From SMAG-U1939 sp035763125 (GTDB lineage Bacteria > Chloroflexota > Ktedonobacteria > Ktedonobacterales > JADMIN01): a stretch of DNA of 64,000 nt. The notes under the pieces were generated by a model. The model was given only the letters and a program-made list of their open reading frames with translations. It was not told the DNA's origin and ran no database searches. The DNA lies in NCBI GenBank assembly GCA_035763125.1, contig DASUBU010000211.1, positions 1 through 64,000 on the forward strand, given 5' to 3'. Position numbers and translations under genes: made by a program. Below, one piece after another: positions 48,273 to 56,273 of the stretch (its first letter is position 1; every line of letters starts with the position of its first letter).

Positions 48273-49085
48273 TCAGGAGAAGCCGGGCAGCCCAACCGCG
48301 AGGACCGTGGCGCGCGAACCGCAGCTCTTGCACGCGGTGAATCCCGCCGCCGCCGCCTCGTCGGCATCGCGGAAGAAGCGCGCCGGCAGTGCCGCATGGC
48401 GCCGGGCGACGGCGCACTCCGGCTGGCAGGCGGTTCGCGTCGCGCGCACGCCCAGCAGCAGCCCTTGGCCGTAGCGCTCGCGCAGCCGCGCGACCCACGC
48501 CGTGTAGCCGTCTGCAACCGCGTTCGCTGGCAGTGCGCCCTCCATCTCCAGCAAGAGTTGCTTGAGCGGCAGACCGGGACCATACCCTGTGAGGCGGCCG
48601 TTGCTGCCGACGATGCGGTGGCACGGCACAAAAGGCGCGACGGGGTTGGCACCATTCGCCGCGCCAACCGCGCGAGCCGCATCTGGCTGGCCCACCGCCC
48701 GCGCGATCTCGCCGTAGCTGCGCGTCTCTCCGTACGGCACGCGCGCCACGTCGTTCCAGATTGCTACAAAGAAGTCCGGACCGTGCGGATCGAGTGCCAC
48801 TGTGAACTCGCGCCGCCGTCCGGTTAAAAACTCGTCCAGCTCGTCCAGCGCCTGGCGCAGATGCGCGAGCGCCGCGGGATCGTCGCCGCTTTCGATCACA
48901 CTTTCCACCGGGCCCGTGGACACGCGTCCGGCATCCTCATGCCGCGCGCCGTTCCGCCAGCTCGGCAGCCAGACGGAGCGCACGCCCGCCGCTGAGGCGG
49001 TCACGCGCGTCGTGCCAGCCCAGGTCATCACGCGGCCGTGAGCCATCGCCTCGTCGCGCCCGTCATGCCCATTCACATGCCCCAT
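48273..49085 (-). CDS. O6-alkylguanine-DNA alkyltransferase fused to a C-terminal Ada zinc domain
   Basis: 270 residues. Alkyltransferase core: VPYGETRSYGEIARAVGQPDAARAVG, then NPVAPFVPCHRIVGSNGRLTGYG with the acceptor Cys155 that takes the methyl group from DNA. Residues 210-256 form an Ada-type methylphosphotriester zinc domain: C220-x3-C224 and C252-x2-C255, with RHAALPARFFRDADEAAAAGF between, matching Ada spacing. In Ada this domain is N-terminal and followed by an AraC module; here it is C-terminal and the AraC module is absent. The start follows GGAGGAG. Confidence 0.9.
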   Translation of the reverse strand: MGHVNGHDGRDEAMAHGRVMTWAGTTRVTASAAGVRSVWLPSWRNGARHEDAGRVSTGPVESVIESGDDPAALAHLRQALDELDEFLTGRRREFTVALDPHGPDFFVAIWNDVARVPYGETRSYGEIARAVGQPDAARAVGAANGANPVAPFVPCHRIVGSNGRLTGYGPGLPLKQLLLEMEGALPANAVADGYTAWVARLRERYGQGLLLGVRATRTACQPECAVARRHAALPARFFRDADEAAAAGFTACKSCGSRATVLAVGLPGFS

Positions 49086-49242
49086 GCGACTCTCCTCCTT
49101 CGCGCTGTCCTGCCACTGCGCGTCGCGCGCCGCTCACGCGCACGAAGTATAACAGCGCCCTGCGGCGTGGGGTTGCCGGTAGGCGCTGCGCCGAGCCATT
49201 CTCCGCGATGCTTTGCTACAGCGGCACCTTGTTTTCGCTCTA

Positions 49243-50106
49243 AGAGCGTGTTTGGCAGAATAGATAAGCGGCGGCATGCGGTACACTCCAAGGCATGCGC
49301 ACTAGCTATCCAAGCAATCTCTCTGATACTGAGTGGGACTGCTTACAACGGTTCTTGCCACCCAGGTCGCCGCGGAGCAGACTCCGCCGCCACTCCCTCC
49401 GCTCGGTCTTCGACGCCCTCTTTTACCTGTTGCGTACGGGCTGCCCTTGGCGGTATCTGCCCAGTAATTTCCCGCCGTGGCAGACCGTGTACTACCACTT
49501 CAAGCAGTGTTGCCGGACCGGCCTCTGGACCCGCCTCTATAGGGCATTGCGAGATGTCGAACGTCGACGCCAAGGGAAGGATCCGGATCCCAGTGCAGCT
49601 ATCATCGACGCCCAGAGCGTGAAAACGATAGAGGAATCTGGTCGCAACCGTGGGTACGATGCCCACAAATGCATAAAGGGACGGAAGCGGCATCTGTTGG
49701 TCGATACTCTGGGCCTGCCGATCGCCGCCCGCGTCACTCCTGCTGATATGCACGGCACCCAGGGCGCCCGTCGTCTGCTGGCCGGACTGAAGCCCTTTGT
49801 CCCCAGGCTGAAGAAGATCTGGGCGGACGCTGCGTACCGCGGCCAAGAGTTGGCGGACTGGTGTCACGCCCAAGGCGATTGGGACCTGGAAGTGGTCGAG
49901 CGCACGCCAGGGGTGCGCGGCTTCGCTGTGCTGCCGAAGCGGTGGATTGTGGAACGCACATTGGGCTGGCTCTCGCGCAATCGACGCATGAGCAAGGACT
50001 ACGAACGCAAGGTCCAGACGAGTGAAACGCTCATTGAGATGGCGATGATTCGGCTGCTGATCGCGCGCCAGGGACCGAGGAGGTAGCGCCTGCCCAAACA
50101 GGCTCG
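49243..50106 (+). mobile_element. IS5-family insertion sequence (about 0.86 kb)
   Basis: Bounded by imperfect inverted ends: AGAGCGTGTTTGGCAG at 49243-49258, and its partner at about 50090-50106 reading CGAGCCTGTTTGGGCAG on the minus strand (one substitution and one inserted base inside). It contains a single transposase gene. No clear target duplication is seen, and the right flank is the broken start of a peptidase E-like gene, so flanking sequence has probably been deleted. Confidence 0.8.
49295..50086 (+). CDS. IS5-family transposase
   Basis: 263 residues with a DDE transposase of the DUF4096/DDE_Tnp_1 type. N-terminal: YPSNLSDTEWDCLQRFLPP and FDALFYLLRTGCPWRYLP. Catalytic residues: first Asp in IIDAQSVKT, second Asp in KIWADAAYRGQEL, Glu in RWIVERTLGWLSRNRRM. 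The frame is intact in one piece, unlike IS427-type members that need a frameshift, so the element may still be active. Confidence 0.95.
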   Translation: MRTSYPSNLSDTEWDCLQRFLPPRSPRSRLRRHSLRSVFDALFYLLRTGCPWRYLPSNFPPWQTVYYHFKQCCRTGLWTRLYRALRDVERRRQGKDPDPSAAIIDAQSVKTIEESGRNRGYDAHKCIKGRKRHLLVDTLGLPIAARVTPADMHGTQGARRLLAGLKPFVPRLKKIWADAAYRGQELADWCHAQGDWDLEVVERTPGVRGFAVLPKRWIVERTLGWLSRNRRMSKDYERKVQTSETLIEMAMIRLLIARQGPRR

Positions 50107-50174
50107 AAGAACTCTTCCAGCGCGTTCTGGATACTGGGGTTGCTGATACCACCCGAGGTGAGCAGTAGTTTCAT
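50104..50174 (-). pseudogene. 5' fragment of a peptidase E-like (S51) gene truncated by the IS
   Basis: On the minus strand an ATG at 50174, with GAGGAGAGG upstream, begins MKLLLTSGGISNPSIQNALE, the N-terminal signature of peptidase S51/type 1 glutamine amidotransferase-like proteins (first strand and TSGG turn). After about 23 codons the sequence enters the right end of the IS5 element and the frame ends shortly after. The remaining 180 or so codons are not found on the other side of the IS, so the rest has been lost. Confidence 0.78.
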
Positions 50175-50411
50175 GATGCCTCTCCTCGTCCTTGCTCGTC
50201 ACTGCAAGCAGGGCCAACGGTCTCCACAGCCCGGGACAGACGCTAGCCGCATCGACGTTCGAACCGGCTGGTAGGTCACCCGCCGGCATTGGATCGGTCT
50301 GTGCAGCGGCACGACGCGGGCACGCATCCGGCCGCACGTTCCCAGCGGCCCTCTGTCCACCTGGTCACGGCGGCGCCAACCGGCGAAGATGGGCATCGAT
50401 GGGCAATCCAT

Positions 50412-50990
50412 CTACAAGCCCTGACGCAATCCTTCTTCAACCGAGCTCATGTGCTCGGTCGCATGCCCCGCTCTCCCGGCAAAAAGGTCGCTGGGGGTCG
50501 CCTCACCATCGATCCCGGGAAACGTAGCGGCCAGCTGCTCATCGGTAAACTGGTGCAGGAGGTCCACGGTGTCCTGCCGCGCCGCCAGGAAATCTGCTAC
50601 CAAGCTCTCCAGCGTGTCGTCCTGGTGCGCGTTCACGGTGGTTTGATTGAGCTGGGCGATGGCCAGCCCCAGCCGCTCCTCCTCCTCTGAGGTCAGCGCA
50701 CTCAGATTGCCCAGAACGCCCGGCAGCGGCATACCTTCCGGGTATTGACCGCGCAAAATAACGTCTCGCGGCTCGCCGGCGAGGACACGGCGTAGCAACT
50801 GCTGGATGTTGCGCTCGTTTTGCACCAGGTGAGCCAAATGATCCTTGGCGCGCCACGAAGGGGCTCCGGGAACACCACTCGCCGTGGCCGGGCGCTCCAG
50901 GTCTTCTGGGCTCAGCCCGTGAAAAAACGCCAGGACCTCGGTCTGCGACGCCGCCAGGGTATCCAGAATCTCTGCGCGCGTGGGCACCAT
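50412..50990 (-). CDS. DinB-like/mycothiol-dependent maleylpyruvate isomerase-fold protein
   Basis: 192 residues forming a four-helix bundle: ILDTLAASQTEVLAFFHGLSPEDLERP, then SWRAKDHLAHLVQNERNIQQLLRRVL with the first His, and AGHATEHMSSVEEGLRQ with the later His pair typical of DinB metal sites. Function unknown; relatives are thiol-dependent transferases. The ATG at 50990 follows TAGGAGGG. It lies just beyond the truncated peptidase gene on the same strand. Confidence 0.8.
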   Translation of the reverse strand: MVPTRAEILDTLAASQTEVLAFFHGLSPEDLERPATASGVPGAPSWRAKDHLAHLVQNERNIQQLLRRVLAGEPRDVILRGQYPEGMPLPGVLGNLSALTSEEEERLGLAIAQLNQTTVNAHQDDTLESLVADFLAARQDTVDLLHQFTDEQLAATFPGIDGEATPSDLFAGRAGHATEHMSSVEEGLRQGL

Positions 50991-51435
50991 GACCCTCCTA
51001 GCAACCGGAGCAAAGCACCAGGCGGTTCCAAACGACTCCGCCAGGCCCAGAGACAAGAGGCACGAGGTCCGGCCCCCGTCTCCTAGAACAATATATCTAG
51101 GATACCACCTTGGCCTGGTGAGCAACCAGTGGAGGGTAGGACCTGGTAGTAGTGGCGTGTTCGGCAGTCAGACGGGCAGGTTGTGTAGACGGCATTCCGC
51201 CCAATCAGTGTGGCGCTTACCTATGTGGCAAGCGGTCCAACCGGCAACACACAGCATCGCTAGCTAGGCAGATGGTGGGGTGGCTAAGCTCATTGGAGGC
51301 CCACGATCTGCGGCACGGCTTGGTTACCTTCGCTACAAAACACGCTCTCAGAGCGTGTTTGGCAGTTCCTGTGTCATGATTGATTCAGGATGGGCGTTGC
51401 TTTGTCTGAAGAGTAAACGAGGGGAGATACCTGCC
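50991..51435. other. Intergenic region with IS5-end remnants
   Basis: 445 bases between the divergent DinB-like and oxidoreductase genes, without a convincing gene. It contains the head-to-head pair of IS5-like ends at 51338-51360. Confidence 0.5.
51338..51360. repeat. Two IS5-like ends joined head to head
   Basis: A perfect palindrome of 11+1+11 bases: AAACACGCTCT, one C, then AGAGCGTGTTT. Each arm is the outer 11 bases of the IS5 left end at 49243. The rightward copy continues GGCAG (a full 16-base match). The leftward copy continues with two mismatches. Confidence 0.75.
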
Positions 51436-52407
51436 ATGCGTGCTACGCTCATTGATCAGCACCGTGGCTTGCCGCGTGTCGGCGAGGTCAGCACGCCGCA
51501 ACCGGCAGGCGGGCAGTCCCTCGTCGCCGTGAAGGCGGCTGCACTCAACCCCTTGGACGTGGACTTCGCCTCCGGCCAGCATCGCGTGAGACCGACGCAG
51601 TTCCCCTATATCCCCGGCTTCGAGGGTGTAGGAGTGGTCGTCGAGTCCGAGGCCCTGCCGATTGGCCAACGGGTTCGCTTCGAGTGCCGCCCGACGTTCG
51701 CAACTGGGGGCAGTCTGGCCGAGTATGCGGTGGTGGCCAATGAGTGGGCTTTCCCACTCCCCGACGGCGTCCCGGATGCGACTGCCGCCGCGCTCGGCCA
51801 AGTTGGGATCACGGTGTGGACGGCGCTCGAATGGCGCGCGGGGCTGCGCCAAGGCGAAGCGGTGCTGGTGCTCGGAGCGACCGGCGCCACCGGCCAACTC
51901 GCTGTGCAGGTGGCTCGCCTGCTCGGCGCGCGTCGCATCGTCGCCGCCGGCCGCCATGCCGCGGCCCTGGCCCGCACCCGCGAACTGGGCGCCGATGCGA
52001 CCGTCGAGCTCGGGCGTGAACGCTCGGCAGATGAGTTGACGCAGGCGCTTCGCCACGCGGCCGCCGGGCCGATCGATGTCGTCCTCGATGCCTTGTGGGG
52101 AGCGTCCCTGGCCGCCGCCCTCCCGATCGTCGCGCGCGGCGCCCGCATCGTCAATTACGGGAGCGCCGCCTCGCCCATGGCGGACCTGCCATCGGCGCTG
52201 CTCCGCTTCCAGGGGATGACACTCCTCGGCCATAATAGCATGCTGCCGCCGCGTGAGGTGGTGGCCGACACCTATCGCCGGCTGGTGGAACATGCAGCGC
52301 GCGGCGAAGTGACCATCGCGCTTGAAGAGATCCCGCTCACGCGGATTGCCGAGGCGTGGCAGCGCCAGCACTCCTCAATTCACACTAAGCTGGTGATCGT
52401 CCTGTAG
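51436..52407 (+). CDS. Zinc-free MDR (quinone oxidoreductase-like) dehydrogenase
   Basis: 323 residues, medium-chain dehydrogenase/reductase of the quinone reductase group. The N-terminal GroES-like domain is VKAAALNPLDVDFASGQ and YIPGFEGVGVVVES. The nucleotide-binding motif is VLVLGATGATGQLAVQVARLLGARRIVAAGR. The end is ARGEVTIALEEIPLTRIAEAWQRQ. Structural or catalytic zinc ligands are absent. The ATG at 51436 follows AGGGGAGA. IS5-like ends lie about 80 bases upstream and 24 bases downstream. Confidence 0.9.
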   Translation: MRATLIDQHRGLPRVGEVSTPQPAGGQSLVAVKAAALNPLDVDFASGQHRVRPTQFPYIPGFEGVGVVVESEALPIGQRVRFECRPTFATGGSLAEYAVVANEWAFPLPDGVPDATAAALGQVGITVWTALEWRAGLRQGEAVLVLGATGATGQLAVQVARLLGARRIVAAGRHAAALARTRELGADATVELGRERSADELTQALRHAAAGPIDVVLDALWGASLAAALPIVARGARIVNYGSAASPMADLPSALLRFQGMTLLGHNSMLPPREVVADTYRRLVEHAARGEVTIALEEIPLTRIAEAWQRQHSSIHTKLVIVL

Positions 52408-52430
52408 CTGACGTGTGGATGGCGCCGCTG

Positions 52431-52444
52431 AGAGCGTGTCTGGC
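52431..52444 (+). repeat. Solitary IS5-like end
   Basis: AGAGCGTGTCTGGC, one mismatch to the IS5 left end, in the same orientation as the copies at 49243 and 51350. No partner end or transposase is next to it. Confidence 0.5.
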
Positions 52445-52703
52445 GAAGCTGGCAGTACGGACGGGCCGGGATGCAGCGAGCCGAGAGGCCCCGAAGAATC
52501 GCACAGATGGTGGCCGGTGGCTGGCGCTCACGTGAGAGTCGCGCGCTTACCGGACCGATGGAGCGTGGTGGGAATGGACTCCCACTGAGCGCTGGAGGGG
52601 CCGCATTGACTTTCGACGTGCGTGTCACCTACCATCCCTCATGTTCGTAGACCGACCAGATGGTACGCGAACAAACGGAACGGACTGAAAGGAGACGCGA
52701 GAC

Positions 52704-53669
52704 GTGACGATGATCGAGACGCGCGGGCTGGCCAAGACCTTCCGTGCGCGCGGCAAGACCGTGCAGGCGGTGCGCGGCGTGGACCTGGACGTGCGCGAAG
52801 GCGAGATCTTCGGGTTTCTGGGTCCCAACGGCGCCGGCAAGACGACCACCATGCGCATGCTGGCGACGCTGCTGCCGCCGTCGGGCGGGCAGGCCAAGGT
52901 CGCCGGCTTCGACCTGCGGCGCGCGGCGGGCGAGGTGCGGCGGCACATCGGCTATGTCGGCCAGCAGGGCGGCGCCGAGCCAGCGGAGACGGGCCGCGAG
53001 AATCTGCTGCTGCAGGGGCGGGTCTACGGGATGCGCGCGGCCGAGGCGCGCGAGCGGGCCGCCGAGCTGATCGCCAAGCTCGATATGCAGTCCTTCGCCG
53101 ATCGGCTCGTGAAGACCTATTCGGGCGGCCAGCGCCGCCGGCTGGACGTGGCGCTGGGCATCATGCACCGGCCGCGGGTGCTCTTTCTGGACGAGCCGAC
53201 CACCGGCCTCGACCCGCAGAGCCGCGCCCGCATCTGGGACGAGGTGCGCGCGCTGCACGCCAGTGGCATGACGATCTTCCTCACCACCCACTACATGGAC
53301 GAGGCCGATGGCCTCTGCGACCGCCTGGCGATCATAGACGACGGGCGCATCGTCAGTCTGGATACGCCCGATGCGCTCAAGCGCAGCCTTGCTGGCGACA
53401 TCATCACGCTGGGGCTGGACGCCTCCGGCGAGGTGCTGGCCCGCGCGACCGATGCTCTGCGCGCACAGCCGTTCCTGCGCGAGCTGCAGCTCACCGAGCA
53501 TGGCGTGCAGCTCTATGTCGAGCGTGGCGAGCAGGTGCTGCCAGAAGTGCTGCGTCTGCTGGACGGCCTGCGCGTGCCAATTCGCTCAGCCACGCTCGCC
53601 CGCCCGACGCTGGAGGATGTCTTCCTGCGGCTGACCGGGCGCTCGCTGCGCGAGTCTGACGCCGCCTGA
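52704..53669 (+). CDS. ABC exporter ATP-binding protein, daunorubicin-resistance (DrrA) type
   Basis: 321 residues. Walker A is GPNGAGKTTT, Q-loop YVGQQGGAEPAETGREN, signature YSGGQRRRLDV, Walker B VLFLDEPTTGLDPQ, H-loop LTTHYMDEADGLCDR. A C-terminal extension of about 85 residues (ITLGLDASGEVLARATDALR ... LARPTLEDVFLRLTGRSL) matches DrrA-type ATPases. The start is GTG at 52704 after AAAGGAG. It is followed 67 bases later by its permease. Confidence 0.95.
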   Translation: MTMIETRGLAKTFRARGKTVQAVRGVDLDVREGEIFGFLGPNGAGKTTTMRMLATLLPPSGGQAKVAGFDLRRAAGEVRRHIGYVGQQGGAEPAETGRENLLLQGRVYGMRAAEARERAAELIAKLDMQSFADRLVKTYSGGQRRRLDVALGIMHRPRVLFLDEPTTGLDPQSRARIWDEVRALHASGMTIFLTTHYMDEADGLCDRLAIIDDGRIVSLDTPDALKRSLAGDIITLGLDASGEVLARATDALRAQPFLRELQLTEHGVQLYVERGEQVLPEVLRLLDGLRVPIRSATLARPTLEDVFLRLTGRSLRESDAA

Positions 53670-53736
53670 GTGGTGTGCGGGCCTCTGCTCTCGAATGACA
53701 CGACAAGACGAAAAGAAACCGAAGGAGTTTCCGACC

Positions 53737-54501
53737 ATGCCCCGCCTGATCCGCGATAGCTGGCTGATGTTCCTCTCGCAGCTACGTGTCTCGCTGCGTA
53801 ACCCTGTCTGGCTCTTTATCGGTCTCTTCCAGCCGATCTGCTATATGCTGCTCTTCGCGCCGCTGCTGAAGAACCTCGTCGGCGTGCCGGGCTTTCCGGG
53901 TGGCGGCGCGTACAACGTCTTCACGCCAGGCCTGATGATGATGATGGCGATCTTCGGCACCGGCTTCGCCGGCTTCAACCTGATCGAGCGTTTGCGCAGC
54001 GGGGTGATCGAGCGCCTGCGCGTGACGCCAATCAATCGCCTGGCGCTGCTGCTGGGGATCGTCGCGGTGGATCTGCTGAATCTGCTCGTCCAGACGGCGC
54101 TGCTGGTGGGCGTGGCGCTGCTGCTGGGCTTTCGGCCGGATGCGGGCGGACTGGCGCTATTGCTGGGGCTGCTGCTGATCGGCGGGCTGATGATGGCCTC
54201 GTGCTCGTATGCGCTGGCCCTGCTGGTCAAGGACCAGGGCGCGCTGGCGGCGACCATCAATCTCTTCGTCCTCCCGCTGTTGCTGCTTTCGGGGATCATG
54301 CTGCCGCTCTCGCTGGCTCCGGAGATCCTGCGCAACATTGCCAAGGCCAACCCGTTCGCCTATGCGGTGGACGCCTCGCGCGCGCTGGTGGCGGGTCACC
54401 CCGGCGACGTGACCGTAGTCCAGGCGTTCGTCATCCTCGGCGTGCTGGCCGTGCTAGCGCTCACCTGGGCCACGCGCTCGATTCGCCAGGCGACGATGTA
54501 G
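53737..54501 (+). CDS. ABC-2 type exporter permease (DrrB-like)
   Basis: 254 residues with six membrane helices: RNPVWLFIGLFQPICYMLLFAPLL, FTPGLMMMMAIFGTGFAGF, the ABC-2 motif RLRSGVIERLRVTPINRLALLLG, and LFVLPLLLLSGIMLPL. It is the membrane partner of the DrrA-type ATPase. The ATG at 53737 follows AAGGAG; an earlier in-frame ATG at 53695 has no ribosome site. Confidence 0.93.
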   Translation: MPRLIRDSWLMFLSQLRVSLRNPVWLFIGLFQPICYMLLFAPLLKNLVGVPGFPGGGAYNVFTPGLMMMMAIFGTGFAGFNLIERLRSGVIERLRVTPINRLALLLGIVAVDLLNLLVQTALLVGVALLLGFRPDAGGLALLLGLLLIGGLMMASCSYALALLVKDQGALAATINLFVLPLLLLSGIMLPLSLAPEILRNIAKANPFAYAVDASRALVAGHPGDVTVVQAFVILGVLAVLALTWATRSIRQATM

Positions 54502-54694
54502 CTGGCCTGGCTGTATCACTGCTGCCCCGCGGCGCCAGGCATGGGACGTGCGCGTGAAATCGGGCGACGAAGTGTGACGATCCTGTGAGCGGCCGGTGCG
54601 TATCATACCAGCAGGGATGCTTGCGTGGCCCGCTGCGCGGCAGCCCATCACGCGCGCTCTTCATCGGCTGGCACATATGGGAAAGGAAACCACG

Positions 54695-55666
54695 ATGTTC
54701 ACCCAGATCCTGGTGCCGCTGGACGGCTCGACCCGCGCTGAGCAGGCGCTGCCCCTCGCGGCCCGCATCGCCCGCGCATCTGGCGCCCGCATCTTGCTCG
54801 TGCGCGCCGTCGTGGTTCCCGTGACCTACGGCGTAATGATGGAGGGCGAGTCGCTGCACTGGCGCTTGGCGCACGATGAGACCGAAGAGGCGCAGACGTA
54901 TCTGAACACGCTGGCGCAATCGGAGCAGCTCAAAGGTCTGCCGGTCGAGAGCCTCGTCAAAGTCGGAGTTGCCGCCAACGTCATCCTTGATGCGGCCGCG
55001 GAGCGTGGCGCGGATCTCGTCGTGTTGACGAGCCATGGCCGCACGGGATTTACCCGCTGGATGCTGGGAAGCGTAGCGCAACACATCGCCCACCATTCGA
55101 CTGCGCCGGTGCTGGTGCTACGCAGGCACGGCGAGAGCGTGGCTGAAGGGGAAGACTTCTCGCATGTGCTCGTGCCGCTGGACGGCTCGCCGCTGGCGGA
55201 GGCGGCCCTGGAGCCGGCGCGCGGGCTCGCGCTGGCGCTCAGCGCCCCCGGGCAGGCTCGCATCCACCTCGTGCTGGTGGTCGCGCCATACGAGAGCGTG
55301 CCGGAGAACATGCCCGATGCGCTGATCATGGAGGGCGCGCGGTCCTACCTGGAGCGCGTGGGACAGCGCCTGGCCGCTGAGGGCGAAGGAGGACAGTTGG
55401 CCGTCACCTGGTCGGTCGTGGCGAATCTCGACATCGCGCAGGGCATCCTGGTGGTGGCGGAGGCGGCACAAGGCGCAGAAGGCACGCCACCGTTCGGCCG
55501 CGCGGGTGTGATCGCGATGGCGACGCATGGCTATGGCGGTGTGGAGCGCTGGGCGCTGGGCAGCATCGCCGAGCGAGTGCTGCATGCGTCGAAGCACCCC
55601 ATGCTGATCGTGCGGCCTCCTGAGGTGGTCGCCCGGGCGCGTGGCGCGGGCCAGCCATCGGCGTAA
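54695..55666 (+). CDS. Tandem universal stress protein (two UspA domains)
   Basis: 323 residues. Domain 1 covers about 1-145: ILVPLDGSTRAEQALPLAARIA, then LVVLTSHGRTGFTRWMLGSVAQHIAHHSTAPVLVLR, which holds the ATP-binding G-x2-G-x9-G(S/T) motif. Domain 2 covers about 155-310: VLVPLDGSPLAEAALEPARGLAL, then IAMATHGYGGVERWALGSIAERVLHASKHPMLIVRPP. Both domains keep the nucleotide motif. The ATG at 54695 follows AAAGGAAA; one at 54677 is the alternative. It is followed by a large hairpin. Confidence 0.93.
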   Translation: MFTQILVPLDGSTRAEQALPLAARIARASGARILLVRAVVVPVTYGVMMEGESLHWRLAHDETEEAQTYLNTLAQSEQLKGLPVESLVKVGVAANVILDAAAERGADLVVLTSHGRTGFTRWMLGSVAQHIAHHSTAPVLVLRRHGESVAEGEDFSHVLVPLDGSPLAEAALEPARGLALALSAPGQARIHLVLVVAPYESVPENMPDALIMEGARSYLERVGQRLAAEGEGGQLAVTWSVVANLDIAQGILVVAEAAQGAEGTPPFGRAGVIAMATHGYGGVERWALGSIAERVLHASKHPMLIVRPPEVVARARGAGQPSA

Positions 55667-55720
55667 GGCTGGTAGCAGCGAGATATCCATCAGGCGACCA
55701 AGAGCCTCGCACGAAGGCGT

Positions 55721-55762
55721 GACGCGCTCCTCGTGGACACTCTTGTCCAGGGGGAGCGCGTC
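55721..55762 (+). terminator. Two-tier hairpin after the stress protein gene
   Basis: Outer stem of 10 pairs GACGCGCTCC / GGAGCGCGTC, a 3x3 internal loop, inner stem TGGACA / TGTCCA and a CTCT tetraloop, followed by AATTCTT. Likely transcription terminator, 54 bases after the stop. Confidence 0.7.
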
Positions 55763-56273
55763 AATTCTTGTGTCGGTGTCATAGCTAGCTCTATTTATAC
55801 GCAGGCGCAGATGTGAGCAGGTGTGCCTCAGCGAGCCATTGACACCGCAGCCACTATCGGCGTATTGTCCTTGTGGACTCATCTTGCCGTGGCGCGTGAG
55901 GCGGGGCGGTACGATTGCCCGTTGAAGGGAAACTGGACGCTGGAGCGCGCCAGTCGAGCATACCGACGTTGGGTGAAGTGTCTTCGTGGGCGCCCAGGGA
56001 AGAGGGCGCGTCGGCAGGTAGCTCGTACTTTGGACCGGCGTGAGGGATCACTCGCGCCGAGAGATGGGCATGGCCGGCGGCACAGTGGCGCTGAAGAGCC
56101 GCGCCAGCCAGCCGGCACATGCCGTTGGGCACGTTCTGCGGCCCAGGATGTCCTCCCAGATAGGCCCACACGGTACTCGGCGAGGCCTGGTTGCGTTCGC
56201 GCGAGGCTTCGCGAGGTGATGGTGGCGCTCAGCACATACTGGACGCCGGTCGAGTTGCCCCGAGGTACAGATC
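55763..56273. other. Intergenic region without a recognised gene
   Basis: About 510 bases. Open frames here on both strands are short and arginine-rich, with no domain or hydrophobic pattern. It must contain the promoter of the following kinase. Confidence 0.5.
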
